Below are positions 54,589 to 63,366 of a stretch of DNA of 64,000 nt, piece after piece. The position numbers were made by a program, and so were the translations under genes. Numbering within the stretch: position 1 is the first letter of the stretch; every line of letters starts with the position of its first letter. The notes below the pieces were generated by a model. The model had not been told where the DNA came from and did no database searches. It saw only the letters and a list, made by a program, of their open reading frames with translations. This stretch comes from Pseudomonas paraeruginosa PA7 (GTDB taxonomy: Bacteria > Pseudomonadota > Gammaproteobacteria > Pseudomonadales > Pseudomonadaceae): the NCBI RefSeq assembly GCF_000017205.1, contig NC_009656.1:5398001-5462000 (forward strand), in the 5' to 3' direction.

Positions 54589-55146
54589 TCAGAGCCCCTT
54601 GACCGCGAAGATGCCCGCGGCGTTGCGCCAGTAGCCCTTGTAGTCCATGCCGTAGCCGAACACGTAGCGGTCTGCGCAGTAGAGGCCGGTGAAGCTGGCC
54701 TTGAGGTCGGGACGCGCCTTGCGCTCGTGCTCCTTGTCCACCAGTACCGCGGTGTGCACCGCGCGGGCGCCGGCATGCTTGCAGAAGTCGATGATCGCCG
54801 AGAGGGTGTGCCCTTCGTCGAGAATGTCGTCGATGATCAGCACGTCACGGTCGATGAAAGAGATTTCCGGCTTGGCCTTCCAGAACAGTTCGCCGCCGGA
54901 GGTCTCGTTGCGGTAACGGGTCGCATGCAGGTAGGACAGCTCAAGGGGGAAGTCCAGCAGCGGGAGCAGCTTGCCGGAGAAGATCAGGCCGCCGTTCATC
55001 ACGCAGAAGACCACCGGGTTGGTCTCGCCGAGATCGCGGTTGATCGCCTCGGCGACGCGACCGATGGCTGCCTCGACCTCGTCGTTGTTGAACAGGCAGT
55101 CGGCTTCCGCCATGACTTGGCGGATGTGCGCGAGATCGACGGACAT
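54589..55146 (-). CDS. hpt: Hypoxanthine-guanine phosphoribosyltransferase
   Basis: 185-residue purine-salvage enzyme transferring phosphoribosyl from PRPP to hypoxanthine or guanine. PRPP loop VLIIDDILDEGHTL at about 103-116 and LVDKEHERKA further on. The start MSVDLAHIRQ at 55146 is behind GGGAGAAG. Divergent from upp with about 170 bp between. Confidence 0.93.
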   Translation of the reverse strand: MSVDLAHIRQVMAEADCLFNNDEVEAAIGRVAEAINRDLGETNPVVFCVMNGGLIFSGKLLPLLDFPLELSYLHATRYRNETSGGELFWKAKPEISFIDRDVLIIDDILDEGHTLSAIIDFCKHAGARAVHTAVLVDKEHERKARPDLKASFTGLYCADRYVFGYGMDYKGYWRNAAGIFAVKGL

Positions 55147-55313
55147 GGTGCTTCTCCCTGGCTGGGCTGAGAAAAAGTCGGCAAAGGTACTCATCCGGTC
55201 GCCATCGGGCAACCCCCGGCGGTCGAGTGCGAATCAGAATAATGGTCCAGACTGTGCGGAATGCATTACGCTAGCGCAATTTTTTTGCCCGCCCCCGTTG
55301 GAGACCGTCGCCC

Positions 55314-55952
55314 ATGCCCGTACATGAGATCCGCCACCCCCTCATCCGCCACAAACTGGGCCTGATGCGCCGTGCCGATATCAGCACCAAGAACTTCCGC
55401 GAACTGGCCCAGGAAGTCGGCGCCCTGCTGACCTACGAGGCGACCAAGGACCTGCCCCTGGAGCAGTACGAGATTCCGGGCTGGGCCGGCCCGGTGACAG
55501 TGGAGAAGATCTCCGGGAAGAAGATCACCGTGGTACCGATCCTGCGCGCCGGCATCGGCATGCTCGACGGCGTGCTCAGCCTGGTTCCCGGTGCCAAGGT
55601 CAGCGCGGTCGGCGTCGCCCGCAACGAAGAGACCCTGGAAGCGCGCACCTACCTGGAGAAGCTGGCGCCGGACATCGCCGAGCGCCGCTCGCTGATCATC
55701 GACCCGATGCTCGCCACCGGCGGCTCGATGGTCGCCACCATCGACCTGCTGAAGAAAGCCGGCAGCAAGGAGATCCGCGCCATGGTGCTGGTCGCCGCGC
55801 CCGAAGGCATCGAGGCGGTGCGCCAGGCGCATCCCGACGTGATCATCTATACCGCTTCGATCGACGAGAAACTCGACGAGAACGGCTACATCATCCCGGG
55901 CCTCGGCGACGCCGGCGACAAGATCTTCGGTACCAAGCAGAAGGAAGCCTGA
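55314..55952 (+). CDS. upp: Uracil phosphoribosyltransferase
   Basis: 212 residues. Converts uracil and PRPP to UMP. PRPP motif [19 protein letters not shown] and the C-terminal [14 protein letters not shown] uracil-binding segment are standard. First gene of the upp-uraA operon. Confidence 0.96.
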   Translation: MPVHEIRHPLIRHKLGLMRRADISTKNFRELAQEVGALLTYEATKDLPLEQYEIPGWAGPVTVEKISGKKITVVPILRAGIGMLDGVLSLVPGAKVSAVGVARNEETLEARTYLEKLAPDIAERRSLIIDPMLATGGSMVATIDLLKKAGSKEIRAMVLVAAPEGIEAVRQAHPDVIIYTASIDEKLDENGYIIPGLGDAGDKIFGTKQKEA

Positions 55953-55954
55953 AC

Positions 55955-57238
55955 ATGGGCGATGTCTTCCAGGAGCCGCTCTGGCGCCAGGTGCTGTCCG
56001 GCGCGCAGATGCTCTTCGTCGCCTTCGGCGCGCTGGTGCTGATGCCGCTGATCACCGGTCTGGATCCCAACGTGGCGCTGTTCACCGCAGGTCTCGGCAC
56101 CTTGTTGTTCCAACTGGTGACCGGGCGCCAGGTACCGGTGTTCCTCGCCTCCAGCTTCGCCTTCATCACCCCGATCATTCTCGCCAAGGGCCAGTTCGGC
56201 CTGGCCGCGACCATGGGCGGGGTGGTCGCCGCCGGCTTCGTCTACACCTTCATGGGCCTGGCGGTGAAGATCAAGGGCACCGGTTTCATCGATAGACTGC
56301 TGCCTCCGGTGGTGATCGGCCCGGTGATCATCTCGATCGGCCTGGCGATGGCGCCGATCGCCGCGAACATGGCGATGGGCAAGGCCGGCGACGGCAGCGA
56401 GTTGCTGCCGTATCGCACCGCGATGATGATCTCGATGCCGGCGCTGCTCACCACCTTGGTGGTGGCGGTATTCGGCAAGGGCATCTTCCGCCTGGTGCCG
56501 ATCATCGCCGGCGTGCTGGTCGGCTTCGCCCTGTCGTTCGTCTTCGGCGTGGTCGATACCGCCGCCATCGTCGCCGCGCCCTGGCTGGAGCTGCCGAAAT
56601 TCACCGCGCCGGAATTCAACTGGCAGGCGATCCTGTTCATCGTCCCGGTCGCCCTGGCGCCGGCCATCGAGCATATCGGCGGGGTCATCGCGGTGGGCGG
56701 CGTCACCGGCCAGGACTACCTGAAAAAGCCCGGCCTGCACCGCACCCTGCTCGGCGACGGCCTGGCCACCTCGGCCGCCGGCCTGTTCGGCGGACCGCCC
56801 AACACCACCTACGCGGAAGTCACCGGCGCGGTGATGCTGACCAAGAACTACAACCCGAAGATCATGACCTGGGCGGCGCTGATCGCCATCACCCTGGCCT
56901 TCGTCGGCAAGTTCGGCGCGATCCTGCAGAGCATCCCGGTACCGGTGATGGGCGGTATCCTCTGCCTGCTGTTCGGCACCATCGCCTCGGTCGGCATGAA
57001 CACCCTGATCCGGCACAAGGTCGACCTCTCGGAAGCGCGCAACCTGGTGATCGTCTCGGTGACCCTGGTGTTCGGCATCGGCGGCGTACTGATCGGCAGC
57101 GGTACCGGTCCCGACGACATCGGCCTGAAGGGCATCGCCCTGTGCGCCATCGTCGCCATCGTCCTCAACCTGCTGTTGCCGGGCAACGACGGCTGGCAGA
57201 ACAAGGCGCTCGACGAACAACACAAGGATTCGCACTGA
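55955..57238 (+). CDS. uraA: Uracil permease (NCS2 family)
   Basis: 427-residue uracil:proton symporter with about 14 membrane segments. Contains AIEHIGGVIAVGGVTGQDYL, with the helix-8 Glu, and the helix-10 segment NTTYAEVTGAVMLTK of the family. Starts 2 bases after upp, so uptake and conversion of uracil are coupled. Followed by a strong terminator. Confidence 0.94.
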   Translation: MGDVFQEPLWRQVLSGAQMLFVAFGALVLMPLITGLDPNVALFTAGLGTLLFQLVTGRQVPVFLASSFAFITPIILAKGQFGLAATMGGVVAAGFVYTFMGLAVKIKGTGFIDRLLPPVVIGPVIISIGLAMAPIAANMAMGKAGDGSELLPYRTAMMISMPALLTTLVVAVFGKGIFRLVPIIAGVLVGFALSFVFGVVDTAAIVAAPWLELPKFTAPEFNWQAILFIVPVALAPAIEHIGGVIAVGGVTGQDYLKKPGLHRTLLGDGLATSAAGLFGGPPNTTYAEVTGAVMLTKNYNPKIMTWAALIAITLAFVGKFGAILQSIPVPVMGGILCLLFGTIASVGMNTLIRHKVDLSEARNLVIVSVTLVFGIGGVLIGSGTGPDDIGLKGIALCAIVAIVLNLLLPGNDGWQNKALDEQHKDSH

Positions 57239-57242
57239 AATC

Positions 57243-57278
57243 AACGGACGGAACACTTCGCTGTTCCGTCCGTTTTCC
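57243..57278 (+). terminator. Terminator of upp-uraA
   Basis: 13-bp stem AACGGACGGAACA / TGTTCCGTCCGTT with a CTTCGC loop and T run. Confidence 0.9.
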
Positions 57279-57399
57279 ACCCGCCACGTTATTTTCAAAG
57301 CATGTAGCCAATCGCTTACTACTTTGTAATTAAACTTCCCTGTATTTCCCAAATAAACACGTCATCTAACTGGCAGAGGCTTATTCGCGCTGCTATATA

Positions 57400-57419
57400 G
57401 CCAGTCAAGCATGACTGGC
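57400..57419. promoter_or_regulatory. Perfect dyad upstream of cupE1
   Basis: GCCAGTCA - AGCA - TGACTGGC, 8-bp arms, about 150 bp before cupE1 in an AT-rich promoter region. Candidate operator; CupE is known to depend on PprB, but I cannot match this to a published site. Confidence 0.4.
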
Positions 57420-57570
57420 GAGCCGCTCTGCGCCGCGCCCAGCGCGTCGCCAGCCATGAACTTCGAGTTTGGCGGATATATAAGGCCGATCATTTAAAAT
57501 CCTGGAAAATTTGTTTATCCGCCAACATCGTCCTGCGTCACCGACATTCGTTATCGACAGGAAGTTAGAG

Positions 57571-58119
57571 ATGAATAAACGCACTCCGGCAGTCTTGTTG
57601 TTCTGTGCCTGCGCCAGCCTGCTGGGCACCGCCCAGGCCGCCGGTACGCTGATCGGCCAGGTCGGCGTGCAGATGGTCATCGGTGCCGGCTGCACCATCA
57701 TCAACGGCAGCGTCAGCGGCGGTATCAACCAGTGGGGAACCCTGGACTTCGGCAGCCATTCCGACCTCACCAACGTGGTCGACGCGCAGACCGTCGGCAC
57801 CAGCGGCAATATCCAGATCCAGTGCAGCACCGGCCTGACCCCGAGCCTGACGGTGAACGCAGGCCTGCACGCCAGCGGCGGCCAGCGCTACATGCAGAAC
57901 ACCACCACCACCAGCAGCACCATCGCCTACAACATCTATTCGGACGCCGCGCGCAGCGCGCTGATCCAGGCCAACACACCGATGGACATCTCCTCGGTCT
58001 CCACCGGCACCGCAGTCAACATCCCCCTCTATGGCCGCGTGGTGCCCACCGGACAAAGCACGCCCACGCCGACCGCGGGGACCTACACCGACACCCTGCT
58101 GGTCACCATCGCCTGGTAA
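57571..58119 (+). CDS. cupE1: CupE1 major fimbrial subunit
   Basis: 182 residues: signal peptide (AVLLFCACASLLGTAQA), then a spore-coat-U (SCPU) domain with WGTLDFGSHSDLT and terminal TYTDTLLVTIAW, the pattern of archaic chaperone-usher pilins. The last strand TLLVTIAW would engage the chaperone. First gene of the cupE1-6 operon. Confidence 0.9.
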   Translation: MNKRTPAVLLFCACASLLGTAQAAGTLIGQVGVQMVIGAGCTIINGSVSGGINQWGTLDFGSHSDLTNVVDAQTVGTSGNIQIQCSTGLTPSLTVNAGLHASGGQRYMQNTTTTSSTIAYNIYSDAARSALIQANTPMDISSVSTGTAVNIPLYGRVVPTGQSTPTPTAGTYTDTLLVTIAW

Positions 58120-58167
58120 GACGCGCCGCCAGGCGCGGCGCCGGGCACAGTGGTCCTGGGGGGACCG

Positions 58168-58683
58168 ATGAGCCTGAACCGCTACTTCACCGGAGGACTG
58201 CTCTGTCTGCTCGGCTGCAACCCGGCAAACGCGCAGACCGCCACCATCGTCCTGAGCGCCACGCTGCTCCCGGCCTGCGAAGCGGGTAGCGTCGGCAGCG
58301 GCGGCACGATCACCTTCGGCACCCTCGACTTCGGCCAGTACGCCTCCCTGAACAACGCCATCAGCGCCACCAGCCAGCAGGGCGCAGGCTCCATCCGGGT
58401 CAAGTGCGTCAACGGCCAGACCTATGCGATCACGCTCGACGGCGGGCTCTACGGCAGCGTCGCCACGCGGCGCATGGCGAACATCGCCAACACCGCCCTC
58501 ACCCTGACCTACAACCTGTACAGCGACCGCCCCGGCGGCATCGTCTGGGACAACACCACCGGCGTTGCCGCCACCGGCAACGGCACCGACCAGTGGTACC
58601 CCATCTACGGCCTGGTGCCGGCACAGACCACGCCGGTCGCCGGGACCTACCGCGACACCGTCAACGTGACCATCAGTTGGTGA
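58168..58683 (+). CDS. cupE2: CupE2 fimbrial subunit
   Basis: 171 residues, SCPU domain with ITFGTLDFGQYASLNN and TYRDTVNVTISW. Signal peptide ends near residue 23 (NAQ). Start at 58168 behind GGGGGGA. Likely minor pilin. Confidence 0.88.
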   Translation: MSLNRYFTGGLLCLLGCNPANAQTATIVLSATLLPACEAGSVGSGGTITFGTLDFGQYASLNNAISATSQQGAGSIRVKCVNGQTYAITLDGGLYGSVATRRMANIANTALTLTYNLYSDRPGGIVWDNTTGVAATGNGTDQWYPIYGLVPAQTTPVAGTYRDTVNVTISW

Positions 58684-59225
58684 TGCCGATGTCCAGCCGG
58701 CGTCTATTCCTGCCGCTTCTCCTGCTCCCGCTGCCGAGCCTGGTCGCGCATGCCGATCCATCGCCGATCAGCCGCGCCTTCCAGATCCAGGCGGTAGTCG
58801 CCAACGGTTGCGCCTTCGGCACCGCCATCAGCAACAACGCCTATGACCTCGGCACCCTGAGCTTCGGCACCCTCGGCAACCTGGCCAGCCCGGTGAACGT
58901 CGCCAGCAGCTCCGGGGCCGGCTCCATCGTCCTGACCTGCACTCCGGGAATGACCGTCTCCGTCGCCCTCGACTATGGGGTCAATGGCGGCAGCAGCAGC
59001 CAGCGCTACCTGAAGCGGGTGAGCGGTAACGAGACCCTCGCCTACCAGCTCTACCAGGATGCCGCCTACTCCCAGGTCTGGGGCAACGGGGCACTCGCGC
59101 GGACCATTGCCAGCTTTCCCGCCAGCACCCAGACCTACACGGTATACGCGCGCCTGTTCGCGGTCGGCAGCCTACCGTCCGCCGGCAACTACCGCGATAC
59201 CGTCACCGTCACCCTTTCGTTCTGA
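58683..59225 (+). CDS. cupE3: CupE3 fimbrial subunit
   Basis: 180 residues, SCPU domain with LGTLSFGTLGNLASP and NYRDTVTVTLSF. ATG at 58683 overlaps the cupE2 stop by one base; a second ATG at 58689 is possible. Signal peptide LFLPLLLLPLPSLVAHA. Confidence 0.88.
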   Translation: MPMSSRRLFLPLLLLPLPSLVAHADPSPISRAFQIQAVVANGCAFGTAISNNAYDLGTLSFGTLGNLASPVNVASSSGAGSIVLTCTPGMTVSVALDYGVNGGSSSQRYLKRVSGNETLAYQLYQDAAYSQVWGNGALARTIASFPASTQTYTVYARLFAVGSLPSAGNYRDTVTVTLSF

Positions 59226-59243
59226 GCCGTCATGGAGGATCAC

Positions 59244-60032
59244 ATGCCCAGTCCACATCCACCTCTCCGCCCCGGCCTCTGGCTTGCGGCGCTGCTGACG
59301 CTGCTCCTGGGCGACCCGGCACAGGCCGCCAGCGCGGTGCTGATCTGGCCGATCAACCCGGCCATCGAAGCCGACCAGCCGGCCACGGCGATGTGGCTGG
59401 AGAATCGCGGCAAGCAACCGGTGACCCTGCAGGTACGGGTGCTCGGCTGGTCCCAGGCGGATTTCCAGGACGTCTACCGCAACCAGCAGGCGGTGATTCC
59501 CAGCCCGCCCTTCGTCAAGGTCGAGCCGGGTCGCCGGCAACTGGTCCGGCTGATTCGCCAGGGCGGCCAGCCCAGCACGCCGGAGGACGCCTACCGGGTG
59601 TTGATCGACGAAGTGCCCGACGGTAGCGCGGGGCAGGCGCAACGAAGCCCCGGTCTCGCCCTGCAGTTCCAGATGCGCTATTCGGTACCGCTGTTCGTCA
59701 GCGCCGACGGCGTCTGGACCCAGCCGCGCAGCGATGTCGAGCGCGACCCGGCCGACGCGACCCGGCCGAAGCTGGCCTGGCGGCTGGTCGAGGAACAGGG
59801 CAAGCGTTACCTGCAGGTGCGCAACGAGGGTAGCGTGCACGCCCGCCTCAGCCATGTCCGCTGGGAGGGCAACGGCCGCAGCCTGGCGCTGCTGGACGGC
59901 CTGCTCGGCTACGTCCTGCCCGGCCGGCAGATGCGCTGGCCGCTGCCGCCGGGGCTGCTGCCGGACGCCGGCATGACCCTGAAACTGCAACTGGCGGACA
60001 ACGACGCGCCGATCAGCGTTCCCGGATACTGA
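59244..60032 (+). CDS. cupE4: CupE4 periplasmic chaperone
   Basis: 262 residues of the PapD-like family with ASAVLIWPINPAIEAD at the mature N-terminus and YRVLIDEVP near the middle; archaic-type chaperone of SCPU pilins. GGAGG at 59235 lies 5 nt before the ATG at 59244, so this start is favoured over 59232. Confidence 0.88.
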   Translation: MPSPHPPLRPGLWLAALLTLLLGDPAQAASAVLIWPINPAIEADQPATAMWLENRGKQPVTLQVRVLGWSQADFQDVYRNQQAVIPSPPFVKVEPGRRQLVRLIRQGGQPSTPEDAYRVLIDEVPDGSAGQAQRSPGLALQFQMRYSVPLFVSADGVWTQPRSDVERDPADATRPKLAWRLVEEQGKRYLQVRNEGSVHARLSHVRWEGNGRSLALLDGLLGYVLPGRQMRWPLPPGLLPDAGMTLKLQLADNDAPISVPGY

Positions 60033-60048
60033 GGCGGACGTCGGTCCC

Positions 60049-62421
60049 GTGCCTCGCCCGTGTCAGCGGCGCTCCCGCCGCCACCGCTCGCTACTGATCG
60101 GCCTGGCGCTGCTCTCCCCTGTCCATGCGACGGACTACCTGGCCGGACTGCCGTCGCCGCAACCCGCTCCGTCCGGCGGCGGCAACGTCCTCTACTACCT
60201 GGAACTGGTGATCAACGGCCGCGACAGCGGCCAGGTGGTGCCGGTCAACGCCGCCGATGGCCATTACCTGCTCGACGCCGAGGCCCTGCGCGAAGCCGGC
60301 GTACGCCTGCCTGGCAACCCCGCCGGACAGGTCGCGGTGGACGCCCTGTCCGAGGTCCGGGCGGACTATGACAGCGCCAGCCAGCAACTGCACCTGCAAG
60401 TACCGCCGGACTGGCTGCCGGAGCAGAGCTTCGACGATCCCGGACTGGTCGCCCGCACCCCGGCGCGCAGCAGCCTCGGCGCGCTGTTCAACTACGACCT
60501 GTACTACTCGGCCCCCGCCGACGGCGCCACGCCCTGGCTTTCCGCGCTGCTCGAGCAACGTCTGTTCGACGGCTTCGGGGTGATCTCCAACACCGGCGTC
60601 TACACCCGCTATTTCGGCGACGCCGACAACCTCGACAGCCGCTACCTGCGCTACGACACCTACTGGCTGTACAACGACGAACGCAACATGCACAGCTACC
60701 AACTGGGCGACTACGTCAACGGCGCGCTGAACTGGACCACCCCGGTACGCATGGGCGGCTTTCGCTTCGCCCGCAACTTCGGCGTACGTCCGGACCTGGT
60801 CACCTATCCGCTGCTGCGCTTCGACGGCCAGGCCGCGGTGCCCAGCACCGTCGACCTGTTCATCAACGGCTACAAGGCCAGCAGCGCCGACCTGCAACCC
60901 GGCCCCTTCGCCATCAGCAACGTGCCGTACATCAACGGAGCCGGCGAAGCCACGGTGGTGACCACCGACGCCCAGGGCCGACAAGTGGCGACCAGCCTGC
61001 CGTTCTACGTATCCAACACCCTGCTGGCGCGCGGCCTGAGCGATTTCGACCTGTCCGTCGGGCGCCTGCGCGGCGACTACGGCCTGCGCAACTTCTCCTA
61101 TGCCGACAGCGCCGCCAGCGGCATCTACCGCTACGGCGTCAGCGACCGCCTGACCCTCTCCACCCACGCCGAGGCCGCCAGCGACCTGCGCCTGCTCGGC
61201 ATCGGCGGCGACATCGCCGTCGCCACCTTCGGTACCCTCAGCCTGGCGGCCAGCGGCAGCGACGGCCAGGGCGACAGCGGCCAGCAATACCTGCTCGGCT
61301 ACTCCTACTATTCGCGACGGCTCGGCCTCAGCCTGCAGCACATCGAGCGCAGCGCCGGTTATGGCGACCTCGGCACCCTGGATGGCGAGTACCAGTTGAG
61401 CCGGCGCACCGACCAGGCTACCGCCAGCCTGACCTTCGACGAGCAGGGCACCATCGGTACCGGCTACTTCGACATCCGCGCCCGCGACGGCAGCCGCACG
61501 CGCCTGGCCAACCTCTCCTACAGCCGCCCGATCGGCAGCCGCAGCAGCTTCTACCTGGCGCTGAACAAGGATCTCGACGGCGACGGCTACAGCGCGCTGA
61601 TGCAACTGGTGATTCCCTTCGACATCAACGGCCTGCTGAACATCGGCGTCACCCGCGACAGCGACCGGCGCTACAGCGAGCGGGTGATCTGGAGCCGCTC
61701 CACGCCGAGCCAGGGCGGCCTCGGCTGGAACCTCGGCTATGGCGGCGGCGCCAGCCGTTACCAACAGGCCGACCTGACCTGGCGCATGCAGAACGTACAA
61801 CTGCAGGGCGGCCTCTATGGCGAGACCGGCAACTACACGCGCTGGGCCGATCTCAGCGGCTCGCTGGTATGGATGGACAACGCCGTGTTCGCCAGCAACC
61901 GGATCAACGACGCCTTCGTCCTGGTCAGCACCAAGGGCTATCCACAGGTGCCGATCCGCTACGAGAACCAACTGATGGGCAGCACCGACGACAACGGCCA
62001 CCTGCTGGTGCCCTGGGTCGCGGCCTACTACCCGGCGAAGTTCCAGATCGAGCCGCTGGACCTTCCGGCCAACGTCAGCGCGCCCGAAGTCGAGCAGCGC
62101 GTGGCGGTACGCCAGGGCAGCGGCCTGCTACTGGATTTCCCGATCCGTGCCGTGGTCGCCGCCAGCATCAGCCTGGTGGACGAGCGCGGCGAACCGCTGC
62201 CGCTGGGCAGCCAGGCCGAGGAAACCGGCAGCGGCCAGCGCGCCAGCGTCGGCTGGGACGGCCAGGTCTATTTCGAAGGATTGCAAAGCGACAACCAGCT
62301 ACGCGTGGTCCGCCCCGACGGCCGGGCCTGCCAGGCACGCTTCCGCCTGGATACGCGCAAACCCACCGTCAGCCAGGTCGGCCCGCTGACCTGCTCGGCC
62401 CCGATCGGAGATACGCCATGA
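60049..62421 (+). CDS. cupE5: CupE5 outer-membrane usher
   Basis: 790 residues, FimD/PapC-like: signal peptide (RSLLIGLALLSPVHA), N-terminal domain, 24-strand barrel with FDGQAAVPSTVDLFINGYKA plug-proximal segment, C-terminal domains with Cys in ACQARFRL. Start is GTG at 60049. It polymerises and secretes CupE pilins. Shorter than FimD, as in this clade. Confidence 0.9.
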   Translation: MPRPCQRRSRRHRSLLIGLALLSPVHATDYLAGLPSPQPAPSGGGNVLYYLELVINGRDSGQVVPVNAADGHYLLDAEALREAGVRLPGNPAGQVAVDALSEVRADYDSASQQLHLQVPPDWLPEQSFDDPGLVARTPARSSLGALFNYDLYYSAPADGATPWLSALLEQRLFDGFGVISNTGVYTRYFGDADNLDSRYLRYDTYWLYNDERNMHSYQLGDYVNGALNWTTPVRMGGFRFARNFGVRPDLVTYPLLRFDGQAAVPSTVDLFINGYKASSADLQPGPFAISNVPYINGAGEATVVTTDAQGRQVATSLPFYVSNTLLARGLSDFDLSVGRLRGDYGLRNFSYADSAASGIYRYGVSDRLTLSTHAEAASDLRLLGIGGDIAVATFGTLSLAASGSDGQGDSGQQYLLGYSYYSRRLGLSLQHIERSAGYGDLGTLDGEYQLSRRTDQATASLTFDEQGTIGTGYFDIRARDGSRTRLANLSYSRPIGSRSSFYLALNKDLDGDGYSALMQLVIPFDINGLLNIGVTRDSDRRYSERVIWSRSTPSQGGLGWNLGYGGGASRYQQADLTWRMQNVQLQGGLYGETGNYTRWADLSGSLVWMDNAVFASNRINDAFVLVSTKGYPQVPIRYENQLMGSTDDNGHLLVPWVAAYYPAKFQIEPLDLPANVSAPEVEQRVAVRQGSGLLLDFPIRAVVAASISLVDERGEPLPLGSQAEETGSGQRASVGWDGQVYFEGLQSDNQLRVVRPDGRACQARFRLDTRKPTVSQVGPLTCSAPIGDTP

Positions 62422-63365
62422 GCCGCCACTCCACGCCCGCCTGCCTGCTCGGCTTCGCTACGCTCTGCGCCAGCCCGTTGCTGCTCGCCGCCTGCACCAC
62501 CAGCTCCGGCACCGGCAATTTCGGCAGCCTGAGCTCGTTCACCTTGGCCAGCACCGCCCAGACCATCACTGGCACCACCGGCTTCAAATGCACCGGCAGC
62601 CTGTTGTCGATCCTTAGCACCAACACCATCGACGCGACCATCGCCAGCACCGCCAATCCGCTGGGCACCACGTCGCGGCTGTACAACGCCGCCAGCGGCA
62701 CCTACCTGCCCTACAGCATCTGCAAGGACAACGGCTGCGGCACCGTCTACAACGTCGGCTCGACGGTGCGCTGGAGCAGCACTACCTTCCTCGGCATCCT
62801 CGGCCTGTTCAACGCCACCGACGGCAGCCTGCCGCTGTACCTGCGCACCGCCACCGGGGTGACCCTGCCGGCCGGCACCTATACCGATACCATCGGCCTC
62901 AACTGGGCCTGGCACCTCTGCGCCGCCGGTGCCCTGGGACTCTGCGTGTACGACGACGGCACCGCCAGCAGCAGCGTCAACGTTACCCTGACGGTGCTCA
63001 AGGACTGCTTCATCGACAGCGCTCCGGACCTCAGCTTCGGCAGCGCCGCACTGGTCTCGGCCTTCACCGCGGTGAACCAGAACATTGGCGTGCGCTGCAC
63101 CCTGAACGCCACCTATACCATCGGCTTCGACAACGGCAACAACTTCAGCGGCGGCTGGCGGCGAATGCTCAGCGGTGCCAACGCGATCCAGTACAACCTT
63201 TACAAACCCGGCGACTCGACGGTCTGGACCACCAGCAACACCCAGGCAGGCACCGGTAGCGGCGCCGCGCAGAACGTGCCATACCGGGCCATCGTCAACC
63301 CGGCCCAGGGCAACGTCCCCGCCGGTACCTACAGCGATACCGTGCGGGTCATCCTCACCTACTGA
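62418..63365 (+). CDS. cupE6: CupE6 tip adhesin
   Basis: 315 residues with two SCPU-like halves (the second has FIDSAPDLSFGSAALVSAFT and TYSDTVRVILTY). ATG overlaps the cupE5 stop (ATGA). The signal segment ends LLLAAC, a good lipobox, so the mature protein could be a lipoprotein, unusual for a tip adhesin. Confidence 0.85.
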   Translation: MSRHSTPACLLGFATLCASPLLLAACTTSSGTGNFGSLSSFTLASTAQTITGTTGFKCTGSLLSILSTNTIDATIASTANPLGTTSRLYNAASGTYLPYSICKDNGCGTVYNVGSTVRWSSTTFLGILGLFNATDGSLPLYLRTATGVTLPAGTYTDTIGLNWAWHLCAAGALGLCVYDDGTASSSVNVTLTVLKDCFIDSAPDLSFGSAALVSAFTAVNQNIGVRCTLNATYTIGFDNGNNFSGGWRRMLSGANAIQYNLYKPGDSTVWTTSNTQAGTGSGAAQNVPYRAIVNPAQGNVPAGTYSDTVRVILTY

Positions 63366-63366
63366 G

